A stretch of 64,000 bases of DNA, taken from the NCBI RefSeq assembly GCF_041260155.1, contig NC_091929.1:41805744-41869743 (forward strand), read 5' to 3'. Under the pieces are notes generated by a model. It did no database searches. It saw only the letters and a list, made by a program, of their open reading frames with translations, and was not told the origin of the DNA. The position numbers were made by a program, and so were the translations under genes. Shown here piece by piece: positions 22,870-33,836 of this stretch; position 1 is the stretch's first letter, and each line of letters opens with the position of its first letter. This stretch comes from Ptychodera flava. Its lineage: Eukaryota; Hemichordata; Enteropneusta; Ptychoderidae.

Positions 22870-24337
22870 TTAGATTCCCATTGTCTTGATTGGTTGATTG
22901 TAGTATGTAGCTGTAAAATGTTATAGTACGACGGAATACCAGGATAAAATCCAAAAACCGAAAGGCAAATTCTTTCAATAAATTTTGCTATCCTTGCATT
23001 CAGACTCAAAGACTCCTGGTACGTAATACTGGCAGCAATAATAAACAGAAGTGTTAGTGTGAGATATCAGTTAATTTAAATCTTTGAGCCTTCTAACTTC
23101 TCAACATCTGTATTCCTTTAGTTCATTTACTTTATTAAACAGTATATAATTATTTGTATCATCAGCTTTTTCATTTCATCTTCTCTTTTGTTAAAAAGCG
23201 ACTATTACGTTGAAAACGTATGGCTTTGGCTCTTACTGCTACCCTAAGTGTATCCAATATGAAGTGTATTGTCAACAAGATGAAGATGACCATCCATACC
23301 AACAGAGAGCCAAAGCTTTGCGAATGTCGTTCGATCCGGGGAGGTCCCAGGGGTCGTCTAGCCGTACTTAATAACGGATACGTTGATGGCGAAATTCGTG
23401 ATCTCATCAAGTCTAACAAGCTACATAAGAAGAAGTGCATCAAAAACCATGGATTCTTTATTGGTCTGAGCGACAGCAGGAGCGAAGGGAGATTTGACTG
23501 GGTCAATGGCGATAGGATGGGCCAGAACGACTACCAGAACTGGGCGCGTGGTCAGCCTGACAATGATAACAAACGAGACGAATTTGGCCAAGACTGTGTA
23601 CAGTTGTGGTAAGCATTAGTAATGAGTGTTTACGCAGAGTGGTAAAGCTGTGTATAGCAGGTTATCATGAGATCTTCTCAGACTGATGAAGTTGTATCAT
23701 TGAGTTGCCTGGGTAGCTTTATGTCTTAGATGAGCCCCACTGTCCCAAAAAGGTCTAAATTAAACCATGGAATAATCTAATAATTTAGCAGCCATGTATT
23801 GTTGGCGAGTAACTCCAAAGCAACATTCTTACATTATCATCGCAATTTCATTTTGTTCAATTTCCAACTACAGACACAATAAGGAGAAAGAATTCCTACG
23901 TAAGAATTATGTCATAGAAATTGTGTAGAAAGATTGTCTACACAACTGTAGTAAATAATTACTACGGCACGTGATTCCTGATGCTACAAATAATTGTATT
24001 CGTTATCAGATATAAGCTTTTATAAACTTACACGGGTTTGTCTCATGTCCTACGTTACAGGTACAGAGATGGTAACAAAGGTAAATGGGATGACGAATAC
24101 TGTGATGAGAGACCCAAAGGATTCGTCTGCGAAGTTCCAGGTAGGTATTTATCGTGACTTGTACAAAGACGTGCTTAGGTGAGGTTCGAATCTGCCAGAA
24201 AATGACATCCGATTTGCATACAGAATGTTGATAAATTTCTCTTCCAAGATTGAGGGCTAAGACAAAGACATTGAATGAAACTTTGCGTATTGTCACAGTT
24301 TACTCTGCTTTATATGAAAGAAGGCAAAAATGTGGCA

Positions 24338-25227
24338 AAGATACATAGATACATAGATACATAGATACATACATAAATACATACATACATACGTACGTAC
24401 GTACGTACGTACGTACATACATACATGCATGCATGCATGCATGCATGCATGCATGCATGCATGCATGCATGCATGCATGCATGCATGCATGCATGCATGC
24501 ATGCATACATACATACATACATACATACATACATACATACATACATACATACATACATACATACATACATACATACATACATACATACATACATACATAC
24601 ATACATACATACATACATACATACATACATACATACATACATACATACATACGTACGTACGTACGTACGTACGTACGTACGTACGTACGTACGTACGTAC
24701 ATACATACGTACATACATACATACATACATACATACATACATACATACATACATACATACATACATACATACATACATGCATGCATGCATGCATGCATGC
24801 ATGCATGCATGCATGCATGCATGCATGCATGCATGCATGCATGCATGCATGCATGCATGCATACATACATACATACATACATACATACATACATACATAC
24901 ATACATACATACATACATACATACATACATACATACATACATACATACATACATACATACATACATACATACATACATACATACATACATACAGACGTAC
25001 ATACGTACATACATACATACATACATACATACATACATACATACATACATACATACATACATACATACATACATACATACATACATACATACAGTACATA
25101 CATACATACATACATACATACATACATACATACATACATACATACATACATACATACATACATACATACATACATACATACATACATACATACATACATA
25201 CATACATACATACATACATACATACAT
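24338..25227. repeat. Compound (ATAC)n/(ATGC)n/(ACGT)n array, right arm
   Basis: Nearly 900 bp of tetranucleotide repeats in blocks: ACGT (about 24,391-24,416), ATAC, ATGC (24,425-24,506), ATAC, ACGT (24,651-24,701), ATAC, ATGC (24,778-24,861), then ATAC to the end. The order ACGT-ATAC-ATGC-ATAC occurs twice, pointing to a ~355 bp internal duplication. The left-arm counterpart is about 330 bp. Confidence 0.95.
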
Positions 25228-25489
25228 AGTGTTATTTACATTAATCCGATATTCCTTTTATCTCTAGATAACCACTGCTCTACTCTCTAGGACCGGTAGA
25301 GGTGGAGTATACTAGGATAAAATCGTATAACTTCATTCCACAATCAAAGCAGTGTTGATATTTCGGATTTTATCTCTGTAAATCTATAAGATAAAATAAT
25401 AGAATAAAGAAATCAGCAGCAATTCTTGTGTTTTGGTTTATTATCTCGTACAAACCATTCGAATATGCAACTTCAAAGGTGTTTACGTG

Positions 25490-25755
25490 TAAATGTAGAC
25501 TTGGTTCAAGTCTGTGATTTGTGAATATTTGAGTTGAGTGAAGGCGGTGATTTTTGTTCTGTTTCCATGTGAAAACGAGGGAGTGGGGTGAACGCGATGA
25601 GTGGGTTGTATGACGCGATACAGGGGAGTTTCTCCCGGAAGCAGAAACTAACCACTTCTGCGCAGACTCAAAGGTAACGCGTTAAATCGCTGGGAAAACC
25701 TTGCCTCGGCTGCCAAAATCAAAATAGGTTTGTATGAAATTGAAGAGATACGGTA
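25490..25755 (+). repeat. R2 repeat unit, extra tandem copy
   Basis: Starts at tagacttggttcaagtctg and ends just before the next gacttggttcaagtctg at 25,757. It carries gaacgcgatgagtgg and caggggagtttctcccgg. It is a direct duplicate of the unit split by the 8 kb element. Confidence 0.75.
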
Positions 25756-25800
25756 GACTTGGTTCAAGTCTGTGATTTGTGAATGTTTGAGTGGAGTAAA

Positions 25801-25807
25801 CGCAATG
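25801..25807. repeat. 7 bp target-site duplication, left (cgcaatg)
   Basis: cgcaatg abuts the left end of the 8 kb element and is repeated at 33,837-33,843. Joining the flanks gives aaacgcaatgatttg, which matches related uninterrupted sites at 13,110-13,190 and 25,520-25,560. Confidence 0.85.
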
Positions 25808-25879
25808 TATGGCGCGTAATGCATGCCAAAATTAACATCCGTTTTCTTACACCACTGACCGAATTTTTCCACTAGTCAT

Positions 25880-26480
25880 CCACATTCGGCTTGCCGATTT
25901 CTGAACCCACTCACTGAATTATTCAAGTGGTCAGCGATTTCTGAACCCACTTACTGCATCCTTCACGTGGTCAGCGATTTCTGAACCCACTCACTTACAT
26001 TCAAGTGGTTAGCGATTTCTGAACCCACTCGCTGAATTCTTCATGTGGTCAGCGTTTTCTGAACCCACTCACTGAATTCTTCATGTGGTCAGCGATTTCT
26101 GAACCCACTCACTGAATTCTTCATGTGGTCAGCGATTTCTGAACCCACTCACTTACATTCAAGTGGTTAGCGATTTCTGAACCCACTCGCTGAATTCTTC
26201 ATGTGGTCAGCGATTTCTGAACCCACTCACTGAATTCTTCATGTGGTCAGCGATTTCTGAACCCACTCACTGAATTCTTCATGTGGTCAGCGTTTTTCTG
26301 AACCCACTCACTGAATCCTTCAACTGGTTAGCGATTTCTGAACCCACTCACTGACATTCAAGTGGTTAGCGATTTCTGAACCCACTCGCTGAATCCTTTA
26401 ACTAGTTAGCGATTTCTGAACTCACTGACCGTATCCTTCAAGTGGTCAGCGATTGCTGAACCAACTCACCGAATCCTTTG
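25880..26480 (+). repeat. 38-40 bp tandem repeats, left terminal repeat
   Basis: About 15 units built on gcgatttctgaacccactca plus ctgaattcttcatgtggtca, with a shorter ttacattcaagtggttag variant that recurs in a higher-order pattern. Confidence 0.95.
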
Positions 26481-26520
26481 ACTACTTGCCTACATTCCGC
26501 TAGGCACCCCAGCAGACTTG

Positions 26521-28826
26521 ATATTTTTTCTATCATAATCCGGTCACTCAAAAAGAGACCCGTCAAATTCACTCACGGATTCTGAAGGTGGCTGACCATT
26601 ACGCTAGGGGGTCTTTATCAAAGCTTGTAAGATGTGACCCGGAAATGAATCTTTACTGAGTAAGTAGCCTAATAGATACTGAATCGCGTGGTTCGCATGC
26701 CCAGCCCGCCTCACAAAACGTGTACAATGAACAGTAAAAGGAGTGAAAAATGACTTCTTGTCCGGACCAGAAGTCAGGCTTTCTTGACACACAAGACGAA
26801 ACGTAATGACACCACCGTCAATCTACCCAAGCACAGTCCCTCTATGGATAGAGGGACTGTGACGCAAGTTTTGTTAATACTGTGGCGTCCATAGAAACCT
26901 ATGCTCTTCGAAAAGGTCTGGTCAATCGAAACTGGAGACTCAGCCAAAGACGCGCAAAAGTTCGGCGAAATACTGGAAAGATATAAATATGTAAGTGTTA
27001 ACAGATTTTCCGACTATAATGAGCCGTGCAAACAAACGTCTTGAACAGCTAAAGTAACGTTGGAGGCAGTCGATTGTAAGCTTCATGCAAGGCATTTCAC
27101 GTTGTGACCGACGGTACGGAGATCAAGTTTGCTGAATGAATTGAGAGAGAAAAACATATATAATAAAAATTCAATATTTCACCATCGTAATCATTGAACT
27201 AGTCGTTTCTTCCATTATGCAGTATTATGAAAATTTCGTTGAAAATAAATGACGGCACTGCTTCTGCTCTGTCTACTCAAACGAAGTTTGGTGTACGGCC
27301 GGCGGGCTACGCTGTATGTACATGATAGGCAATACATGTAGGCCTACAGCCCATCAACTTCGCATATCGTTGCCGTAATTGAAAATGCATAGAAAGGAAC
27401 AAATTATATCTTAAATACAGTATAAAAGTCTTACTTAGTAAATTTAAAAGTATTTCCAAATAATATCAAACGTAACGGGTATCTAATCCTCATAAGGACT
27501 ACCGTAGTACAATTACCGGCTAGATGCGAGCACAACATTAATGGCGCTCCAGGCATGGTAGAAGTTCGAACACAAGAGAGATCCCGGCCGGCCTCACTGC
27601 AAAGTCGTCCCCGTGCACACCCGGCCCAACAGCAAACTAACCTCTTGGTTTGATTCTGTTGTTTACTTATTTTTTAAAGAATTCATGACACATATATCTG
27701 CACAATTTGCTTAGGCTGACATGTAGTCTAGAGACGTTCGGAGTGAGCTATGGCATACCGCTAAGCATGAACGTAGCCTAATATTCGGTCCATGCGTAAG
27801 GCAGGCCCCAAATAACGTTCTGGATATCGACACGATGATCGTGTTGGTAAGCAAGAAAAAGCACCTTATCGACACAATCATAATAACTTGCCATTAAATG
27901 CAAATTGTACACTTATGTCACCATTTTGCTGTATCAAGTGGTCTCAAATGTATGGCTTTCGTGTTGAAAGAGTTTCCACGTGTGACTAAAAGTGTGTTCT
28001 CCATAATTAGCCTTAGACCCACGTGTTCAATTGACAATTGAATTGCTGACATAGCTTGCTAAAATCCTATCGCTGTTTCATAATAAACAACCAATGAAAT
28101 CGTGTTCGCGATCTCAATTTTCACGTTTTCGAGACTCAAACTGCCCCCCTAAAATGAATTCGAGAACATATACAAACAAAATTGCAGCTTCAAACATACA
28201 ACAACATGAGGTGTGTGGATTAATGCTTCCCCCCCCCCCCAGCAAGTGTGTTCGAATCCCACTCCGGATGAACAATTTTTTTTTTTCTTTCATTCTTTCC
28301 ATTATTTTGTAATTTTTCTCTTCTCTCACCCTCTTTTTTCCGATTTTTTCTCCTTTCTCGTTACAGTCATTGAATTTTGACAATGTCCGCTGATCTTTGA
28401 TGGAGATTCAGAACTTTAAATTTACAAAGTATCATGCCTTTAGCTATAGGGAAGACAAGTGCGCGGATACACATTAAAGTAAATTTACTTGCCCAAAGTT
28501 CTGTATCCTTTGAAACACAGTAACAGTACGTTTTTGAAAAGAGGAGAACAAAATAAAATCATTCTCAGGTCATTCAGCCAGCGACCGTGGACATTTGCCC
28601 GGGCAGGGCGCGGCATGGCCCCAGGAATTTTTTGGGACTGTTGGCTGATGAGAGCCTCTTATTATACGACACTTAACTATTCTAAGGTCTTAAATACGTT
28701 AAGAACATTTCCTTTTATCGTTTCCTAGGAACGTTCCTTGTTTTAACTTAGTTATACCACTCTCCGCCTCGTGCCCATTGTTCTAACCATGCTTTCTAAT
28801 TTCCATAACCGAATATTTTATTATTA
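26521..28826. other. Interior of 8 kb element; one possible exon
   Basis: No gene is certain. A perfect 14 bp-arm hairpin lies at 26,832-26,861 (cacagtccctctat-gg-atagagggactgtg). From 26,901 an ATG reads MLFEKVWSIETGDSAKDAQK then FGEILERYKY, directly before a consensus gtaagt donor at 26,991. It has coding-like codon use and could be a first exon of a captured or transposon gene. A poly-C run precedes gttcgaatccc and a T run near 28,229-28,280, a tRNA-type B box and Pol III terminator relic. Confidence 0.3.
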
Positions 28827-29173
28827 CCACCTGGCTTTCTTTTGTTTAAAAAATGTCCGATTTACAAGTTCTTTTGTTTAAAAGTGTCCGATTTGCTAAT
28901 AAATCGGACAGTTCTTTTGTTAAAAACTGCGGCTGACTCGCAGCGTGTTTGCAAGGTTATATCTGATTGGTCGATTGTCACTATTCACAGCAACTTAGGG
29001 AGTTTATTTGTATTGTTTTAATTATATTGGTAAGATTCAGCCAACCAATAGGATAACAGCTTCGAAATCGCTGCAAGTCGCCCCAAAAACTGTCAGGTTT
29101 ACTAGTAAATCGGACACTTTTAACAAAAGAACTTGTAAAATGGACACTTTTTCAACAAAAGAAAGTCACGTGG
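28827..29173. mobile_element. MITE with ~100 bp inverted repeats
   Basis: The left arm (28,827-28,945) has ggctttcttttgtttaaaaa, gtccgatttacaagttcttt and aagtgtccgattt. The right arm (29,060-29,173) has the inverted complements (aaatcggacacttttaac, aaagaacttgtaaaatggac, aaagaaagtcacgtgg). The centre is ~110 bp. No clear target duplication. It is nested inside the 8 kb element. Confidence 0.75.
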
Positions 29174-30253
29174 CGACGAGTTATAAAAAACAAATGCGAG
29201 ACATTATACCAGAAGAAATTTATTTCACCATCAAGTACAGAGTAAAGACACGTTAAAAGAATCACCGGACTGAATTAATTTTGCACGACTGTACATCTCA
29301 AAATCAATAGGCCAACCCGGAATTCGAATCGACCACAGTACAAACAAAGCCATGTGCGCAAACGCGCACAGACGTACGTGTATTTCCATACGCGTTCAGT
29401 ACACATGTGGGTTTGTTTGTACCGGCATCACGTGATTATTTGGGCGTACTGAGTATGTAGAACGGCGTACGCATCGCGTCCTTTTTATTCCGGAGTAGAA
29501 CCATTACAGGTCACCGTGAAATAACGGTATTGATTGCAAATATCACTTCTGTGTTAAGGCTATTGTCATCACGATCATTCGAAGCTGAAATTTAAGACTT
29601 CAAAGTCAGTTATCAACACTGAATGTAGAGGTTTCTGTCGCCTTTGGTAAAGTTAAATCTAGCTACAGGCAGTTAAATTACGATATTCAATTACCATATT
29701 GTCGTTTTTCTGAAACCGTACGATGACGAGAGCTGTACTTCCATGCGAGCGATCCTTCCTGCGAGGCATGCTGCAAGACGTATACATGTGCGTGTCAACA
29801 AACCCGCGCGGCAATCCAACTCGATCGGGCAGTATTTAGCGTTTTTATGTCACTATATACAGAAGCACAAATTTGGCTTATTTCTTCACTGAACAAGATT
29901 TCAAGATGGATGAAAGGGAATAACATGTAATTTCGAACAAAAAAGGATAAAAGTTAAAAAATAATGGGGCTTTAAGGCCTGGAAGAAAAAATAAAATAAA
30001 AATAATCCACTGACAGAGTGTGTTAGTTGACGTAAACGCACTTGTTGTCGACGTAAAACTCAGAGGTCAAAGTAAATTTCGACCCCTTAGCATTCTAGTA
30101 AAAATTGACACCACAATTTTTGTGACGACATTTGACGTAGGCATGACGCTGTGTGACGTAGGGGTCTTGTTTCGTGTCATAAGTAGAAACTAATGAAGTT
30201 GAGCTTAGGGAGTTCAGTACTTGAAGAATTCAGTGACTTGGGTTCGTAAATCA
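29174..30253. other. Interior of 8 kb element, no gene seen
   Basis: Only short ORFs occur. Near 30,215 one stretch (gaagaattcagtgac...gggttcgtaaatcac) resembles a single 38-40 bp terminal-repeat unit in the orientation of the right arm. Confidence 0.5.
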
Positions 30254-30353
30254 CGATGCTGAAGTTATTTTCGTATTCGTTTTCGTATTCGTTTTCGTAT
30301 TCGTATTCGTATTCGTATTGGAGTCACTGACAGAAATTGTTATTTTTAGTCCA
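30254..30353 (+). repeat. Inner inverted repeat with (TTCGTA)n, left
   Basis: gatgctgaagttattttcgt, a run of ttcgtattcg units, then ggagtcactgaca and atttttagtcca. It is repeated in inverse order at 33,162-33,260 with the same internal unit pattern. The right copy adjoins the tandem-repeat terminal array, so this was probably the inner edge of the original terminal repeat. Confidence 0.85.
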
Positions 30354-32783
30354 GGTTTCAGGTATGAAACGTGCAATATACGATATTTACTGAGGTTTAA
30401 ATATTGTGATAATTTGATTCGTAATTTCATCTGCCAAATTTGGTTAAATTTACATAAATTTGCATTTGTAGATATTAAAGAATTTTGTTCACTTCATTTT
30501 ATTTGAAAAAAAAATACTTAAAATCGGTTGGGATCTGGTAAGGTAGCATCTTCGCTTGCCAATGTCTCTTGACCGGGCAGCTGGATGCACCCCGAAATCA
30601 GGTGGTCAGTGCCAAGTAATGGGACTCGTGAGAGCGGATGCAAAGGAGCTGCCCTGGACTGTACCATTGTTTTGCGGGGAGGGCAGATTTTTGTGAGGCG
30701 CTGCAAAACGGGTGACTGTTGAAAGCTATGATGAACGGGGGACTTGTCTAGGACAACCATCTGAATAAAAAAATGTGAAAATTGTTATATCCGGTCATCC
30801 TTTTGGACTCACTTTAGAATGATCATATCCATTTACAATTTGTATTTCAAGTATTTTACTTGATTTTGATATGGCTCTACGTAGACCTGAAATAAATTAT
30901 AACAACAATACAATACAATACTTTACAAAACTCAGGGAGTGCGGTAAGGCAAAAATTACAAAATTGCAAGTTACGACGAAGTTGTACGTGCTGCTACAGG
31001 GGAGAAAGTAACATAAATCAATGACAATAGGTAGTTTATCTTTCAGAGTAAAGATGTGAGAATATTATACATAAAACCGGACCGACCGATAATTCATGTA
31101 TTACATTCAATCAGGGCTCAAAGTAGCGACCATTTTCAGTCGCATAGGCGACCAAATTTTATGAGATTGCAACTGAATTTTTTTCAAGACATTTCTCCAT
31201 ACCGTATACGTGATCAAATACAACATATATTCGCTCAGTGTTCACGGAGCATTGTCCTGAAAGGCCACGACCCCAAAATACGCATTGAATAAGCATAGCC
31301 GTTGAGCGGAGTTACTCAGAGGTTTGAGCGCGTTCTCTCCTCTGCACAGCGCTGCCAATGTGTCTGCTGATGTTATCTTGAATGATCTGTCAAAATATCC
31401 CATGAATTTAATGATAAATTTTACTACAATCCAATCAAGTATCAGAAGCAGTTTTAGTGCTGTCACATCATTTCAAATGAACCAATCATAATCCCAGCAT
31501 AAAATGTCATCAAAATATAGCTGACAAGGGAAAACAAGCAACCAGTAACTGCAACATGTTTCATGCGTTCACGTGCGTAATGAATATTTGCGTTAGTGGC
31601 ATGTGACCGGCTAGACCATTTCCGGAAATCGTCCTTTGGAAAGCAGATCAAAGCATCGATTTCATCAAGCTTGGACTGGATTATCCTGTTTCATAAAGGT
31701 TTTTGTTTTCAGCTAGATCTAAATAACAAGCAACTTTATTGAAATATCATGGCAAATCTGCCGGGTAGCGACTGCAATTATGTAGAACCATGGAGGTAGT
31801 AGAGAACAGACCATGGATGGTACTGTGGCGATGACCTCAATGACCCGAGCGAGTTCGATACACGCCACAAGTACCGCTGCGATATCACAGCTAGGATTAA
31901 ATGCGCATATACGTTTGAGTTTTGTTCTCTTGCCTACAAAATATCTATCGAAAGTTGATAGTTGCTGCATTTCTATTCAGAGTTTTTGTTGAAAAAAGGA
32001 GCTATCTACGGCTAGCGGCTTAATTGGTCCCCCAAAATAGTACTGCTGAAAGTTTTCGGAGTGACCTGCAGAACGGAGTTGTAGAGCGGGGCAAACTGCG
32101 TAACACTAAAACTGGATCGCACAGTAACAAATGACGGAAACCGATCGAGCCAGTTGCGACAGCTACTAGACTAGCTGAAGTCTATTTATCATAGAATACA
32201 GGTATTTCTCGATATTTCGCGATACAAATTAATTTCCATGCATTCTGGTGTGTCTTATCATAACGCAAGTTGATCAACATGTTCTGGCAATGACAGTTGA
32301 CGCAAACGCAAGGAAAGAAAAGAGATGGGCCGTACTGAAATAAAGACTCTGACAACAGCTCACACATAAATTTAATAATAGGGAAACAAATGTACCGATC
32401 GGGACATAGGCCTATGATACCATTTTGTTCATCTCGTTTTCTTTTATGACGCTTTCCCACATCATATGAGATGATATTTTCTTTGCGACAGCAGTCTAAA
32501 TATAGCATGTCATCGACTTAGGGGCATGCGATAACGTTGAGCCCTGCATTCACTGTCGTTATGACGATCACTTTCTCAGAGATATCAGTTTAAAACAAGA
32601 AAATTACCTTTTAAGTTTACAACTCGTCAAATTGGGCGGGTCAGCTAAATTTCCATTATCGATACTAATGATGTCAACAGAATGTTTAAGTTGGTTGTTG
32701 TGATAAAGTTAATACGAATACGAATACGAATACGAAAATGATGTTTGTTTAAAAAATCTTTCCTCCAAAGACTACTACTGGCC
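30354..32783. other. Interior of 8 kb element, no confident gene
   Basis: Short ORFs on both strands. The longest minus-strand ones are 80-108 aa and none shows a known domain. One at 30,518-30,760 has a GTDHLISGCIQLPGQETLAS stretch that looks protein-like but was not recognised. No DDE or RT motif was found. Confidence 0.5.
32776..32783. repeat. 8 bp target-site duplication (tactggcc)
   Basis: tactggcc is repeated exactly at 32,980-32,987, directly flanking the MITE. Eight bp is the hallmark length for hAT elements. Confidence 0.88.
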
Positions 32784-32979
32784 CACAGGCGCTAATAGCT
32801 TGGTAGTCTGCTAAATAGATCGATTTTCGGCTCGATCTATCGATCCCGTGGTCAGTATGCCCGCCACTGTAACCTAGTGAGTATTTTGGTTTCAATGGCG
32901 CGCATATCGACTACGGGATCGATAGATCGAACCGAAAATCGATCTATTCAACAGACTACCCAGCTAAGGAGTGCCTGTG
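32784..32979. mobile_element. hAT-type MITE copy 2 (complete)
   Basis: A 196 bp element beginning cacaggcgct and ending gtgcctgtg. Long inverted repeats share ggtagtctg and agatcgattttcggctcgat, then ctatcgatcccg. An exact 8 bp duplication flanks it. It belongs with the copy split by the Gypsy element at 5,855/10,963-11,125. It codes for no protein and so depended on a transposase made elsewhere. Confidence 0.9.
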
Positions 32980-33161
32980 TACTGGCCGTTTGTTTTTAAA
33001 ATCTCTCCTCTAATTATAGCAACGATATCTTTCAATCTAGGGCCTAAAAAGATTGGATCTTTTTCAACTTACATTCTCAATATTGAAGTATTGATATATT
33101 GTCATATAAAAGCACTTTAAGTTCTGTAAAGACAGAACTTTTATATAATACGTACGAAATT

Positions 33162-33260
33162 TGGACTAAAAATAAAAATTTTGTCAGTGACTCCAATACG
33201 AATACGAATACGAATACGAAAACGAATACGAAAACGAATACGAAAATAACTTCAGCATCG
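33162..33260 (-). repeat. Inner inverted repeat with (TACGAA)n, right
   Basis: Inverted complement of 30,254-30,353, matching unit for unit through the tacgaa run and the tcagtgactcc edge. Confidence 0.85.
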
Positions 33261-33263
33261 TCA

Positions 33264-33765
33264 TGAAATCGCTAACCAGTTGAAGGATTCAGTGAGTGGG
33301 TTCAGAAATCGCTGACCACATGAAGAATTCAGCGAGTGGGTTCAGAAATCGCTAACCACTTGGAGGATTCAGTGAGTGGGTTAAGAAATCGCTGACTAGT
33401 TGAAGGATTCAGTGAGTGGGTTCAGAAATCGCTAACCAGTTGAAGGATTCAGTGAGTGGGTTCAGAAAACGCTGACCACATGAAGAATTCAGTGAGTGGG
33501 TTCAGAAAACGGTGACCACATGAAGAATTCAGTGAGTGGGTTCAGAAAACGCTGACCACATGAAGAATTCAGTGAGTGGGTTCAGAAAACGCTGACCACA
33601 TGAAGAATTCAGCGAGTGGGTTCAGAAATCGCTAACCACTTGAATGTAAGTGAGTGGGTTCAGAAATCGCTGACCACGTGAAGGATGCAGTAAGTGGGTT
33701 CAGAAATCGCTAACCACTTGAATAATTCAGTGAGTGGGTTCAGAAATCGGCAAGCCGAATGTGGA
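33264..33765 (-). repeat. 38-40 bp tandem repeats, right terminal repeat
   Basis: About 12-13 units of gtgagtgggttcagaaatcg plus ctgaccacatgaagaattca, the inverse of the left array. Confidence 0.95.
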
Positions 33766-33836
33766 TGACTAGTGGAAAAATTCGGTCAGTGGTGTAAGAA
33801 AACGGATGTTAATTTTGGCATGCATTACGCGCCATA

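Larger units (their letters stand above)
22035..24157 (+). pseudogene. C-type lectin (right palindrome copy), frameshifted
   Basis: Same four-exon plan as the left copy: 22,035-22,100 (signal peptide MDLKIIFMLIMCVVYASAHQ), 22,752-22,761 (micro-exon gaaccagcgg), 23,199-23,608 and 24,061-24,157, with intact GT-AG sites. Compared with the left copy the main exon has a 6 nt in-frame insertion near its start, a 3 nt difference after the QPD motif and a net 2 nt loss near 23,315. That loss shifts the frame, and the shifted reading stops about 60 residues into the exon. The downstream lectin sequence is otherwise well kept (FFIGLSDSRSEGRFDW, GQPDNDN, DCVQLW, GKWDDEYC), so the lesion is recent or an assembly error. 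An allele or RNA sequence would decide whether it is a pseudogene. Confidence 0.82.
19352..25807 (-). repeat. Right arm of large palindrome, inner piece
   Basis: Inverted counterpart of 12,950-18,617. Relative to the left arm it has a SINE-like insertion at about 20,700-20,935, an expanded microsatellite at 24,338-25,227, an intronic (AT)n at 22,614-22,660, an intronic (GAT)n at 22,825-22,867 and an extra tandem R2 unit at 25,490-25,755. It is interrupted at 25,807 by the 8 kb element. Confidence 0.92.
25808..33836. mobile_element. 8,029 bp DNA element with tandem-repeat terminal inverted repeats
   Basis: Ends tatggcgcgtaatgcatgcc and its inverted complement, flanked by cgcaatg duplications. 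Each terminal inverted repeat has a ~90 bp unique outer part (through ccactagtcatccacattcg) followed by 12-15 tandem 38-40 bp units: 25,880-26,480 on the left, 33,264-33,765 on the right, in opposite orientation. The 6.8 kb interior has no long ORF or recognisable transposase. It contains two further inverted-repeat elements, a hAT MITE and a small inverted repeat of ttcgta units. Foldback elements have similar tandem-repeat arms, but the family here is unknown. A solo end lies at 62,527-62,679. Confidence 0.88.

Noticed and set aside
24183-24198. tRNA B box (aggttcgaatctgcc)
   Set aside because: It lies in lectin 3' flanking DNA with no other tRNA feature; a chance match.
24293-25290. Very long ORFs of Met-Tyr-Val-Cys or His-Thr-Tyr-Ile repeats
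   Set aside because: They are translations of tetranucleotide microsatellites, open in several frames on both strands. The same holds for 13,440-13,880 and 58,266-59,019.
25880-26480. CRISPR-like array of 38-40 bp repeats
   Set aside because: The units abut one another with no unique spacers, occur inverted at 33.3-33.8 kb, and form the terminal repeats of a eukaryotic element.
28229-28285. tRNA gene
   Set aside because: Only a B-box-like gttcgaatccc and a T run are present. No A box, acceptor stem pairing or anticodon arm could be built.
25808-33836. Polinton/Maverick identity for the 8 kb element
   Set aside because: The ends are not AG/CT, the target duplication is 7 rather than 6 bp, and no polymerase, integrase, ATPase or capsid-like sequence is seen.
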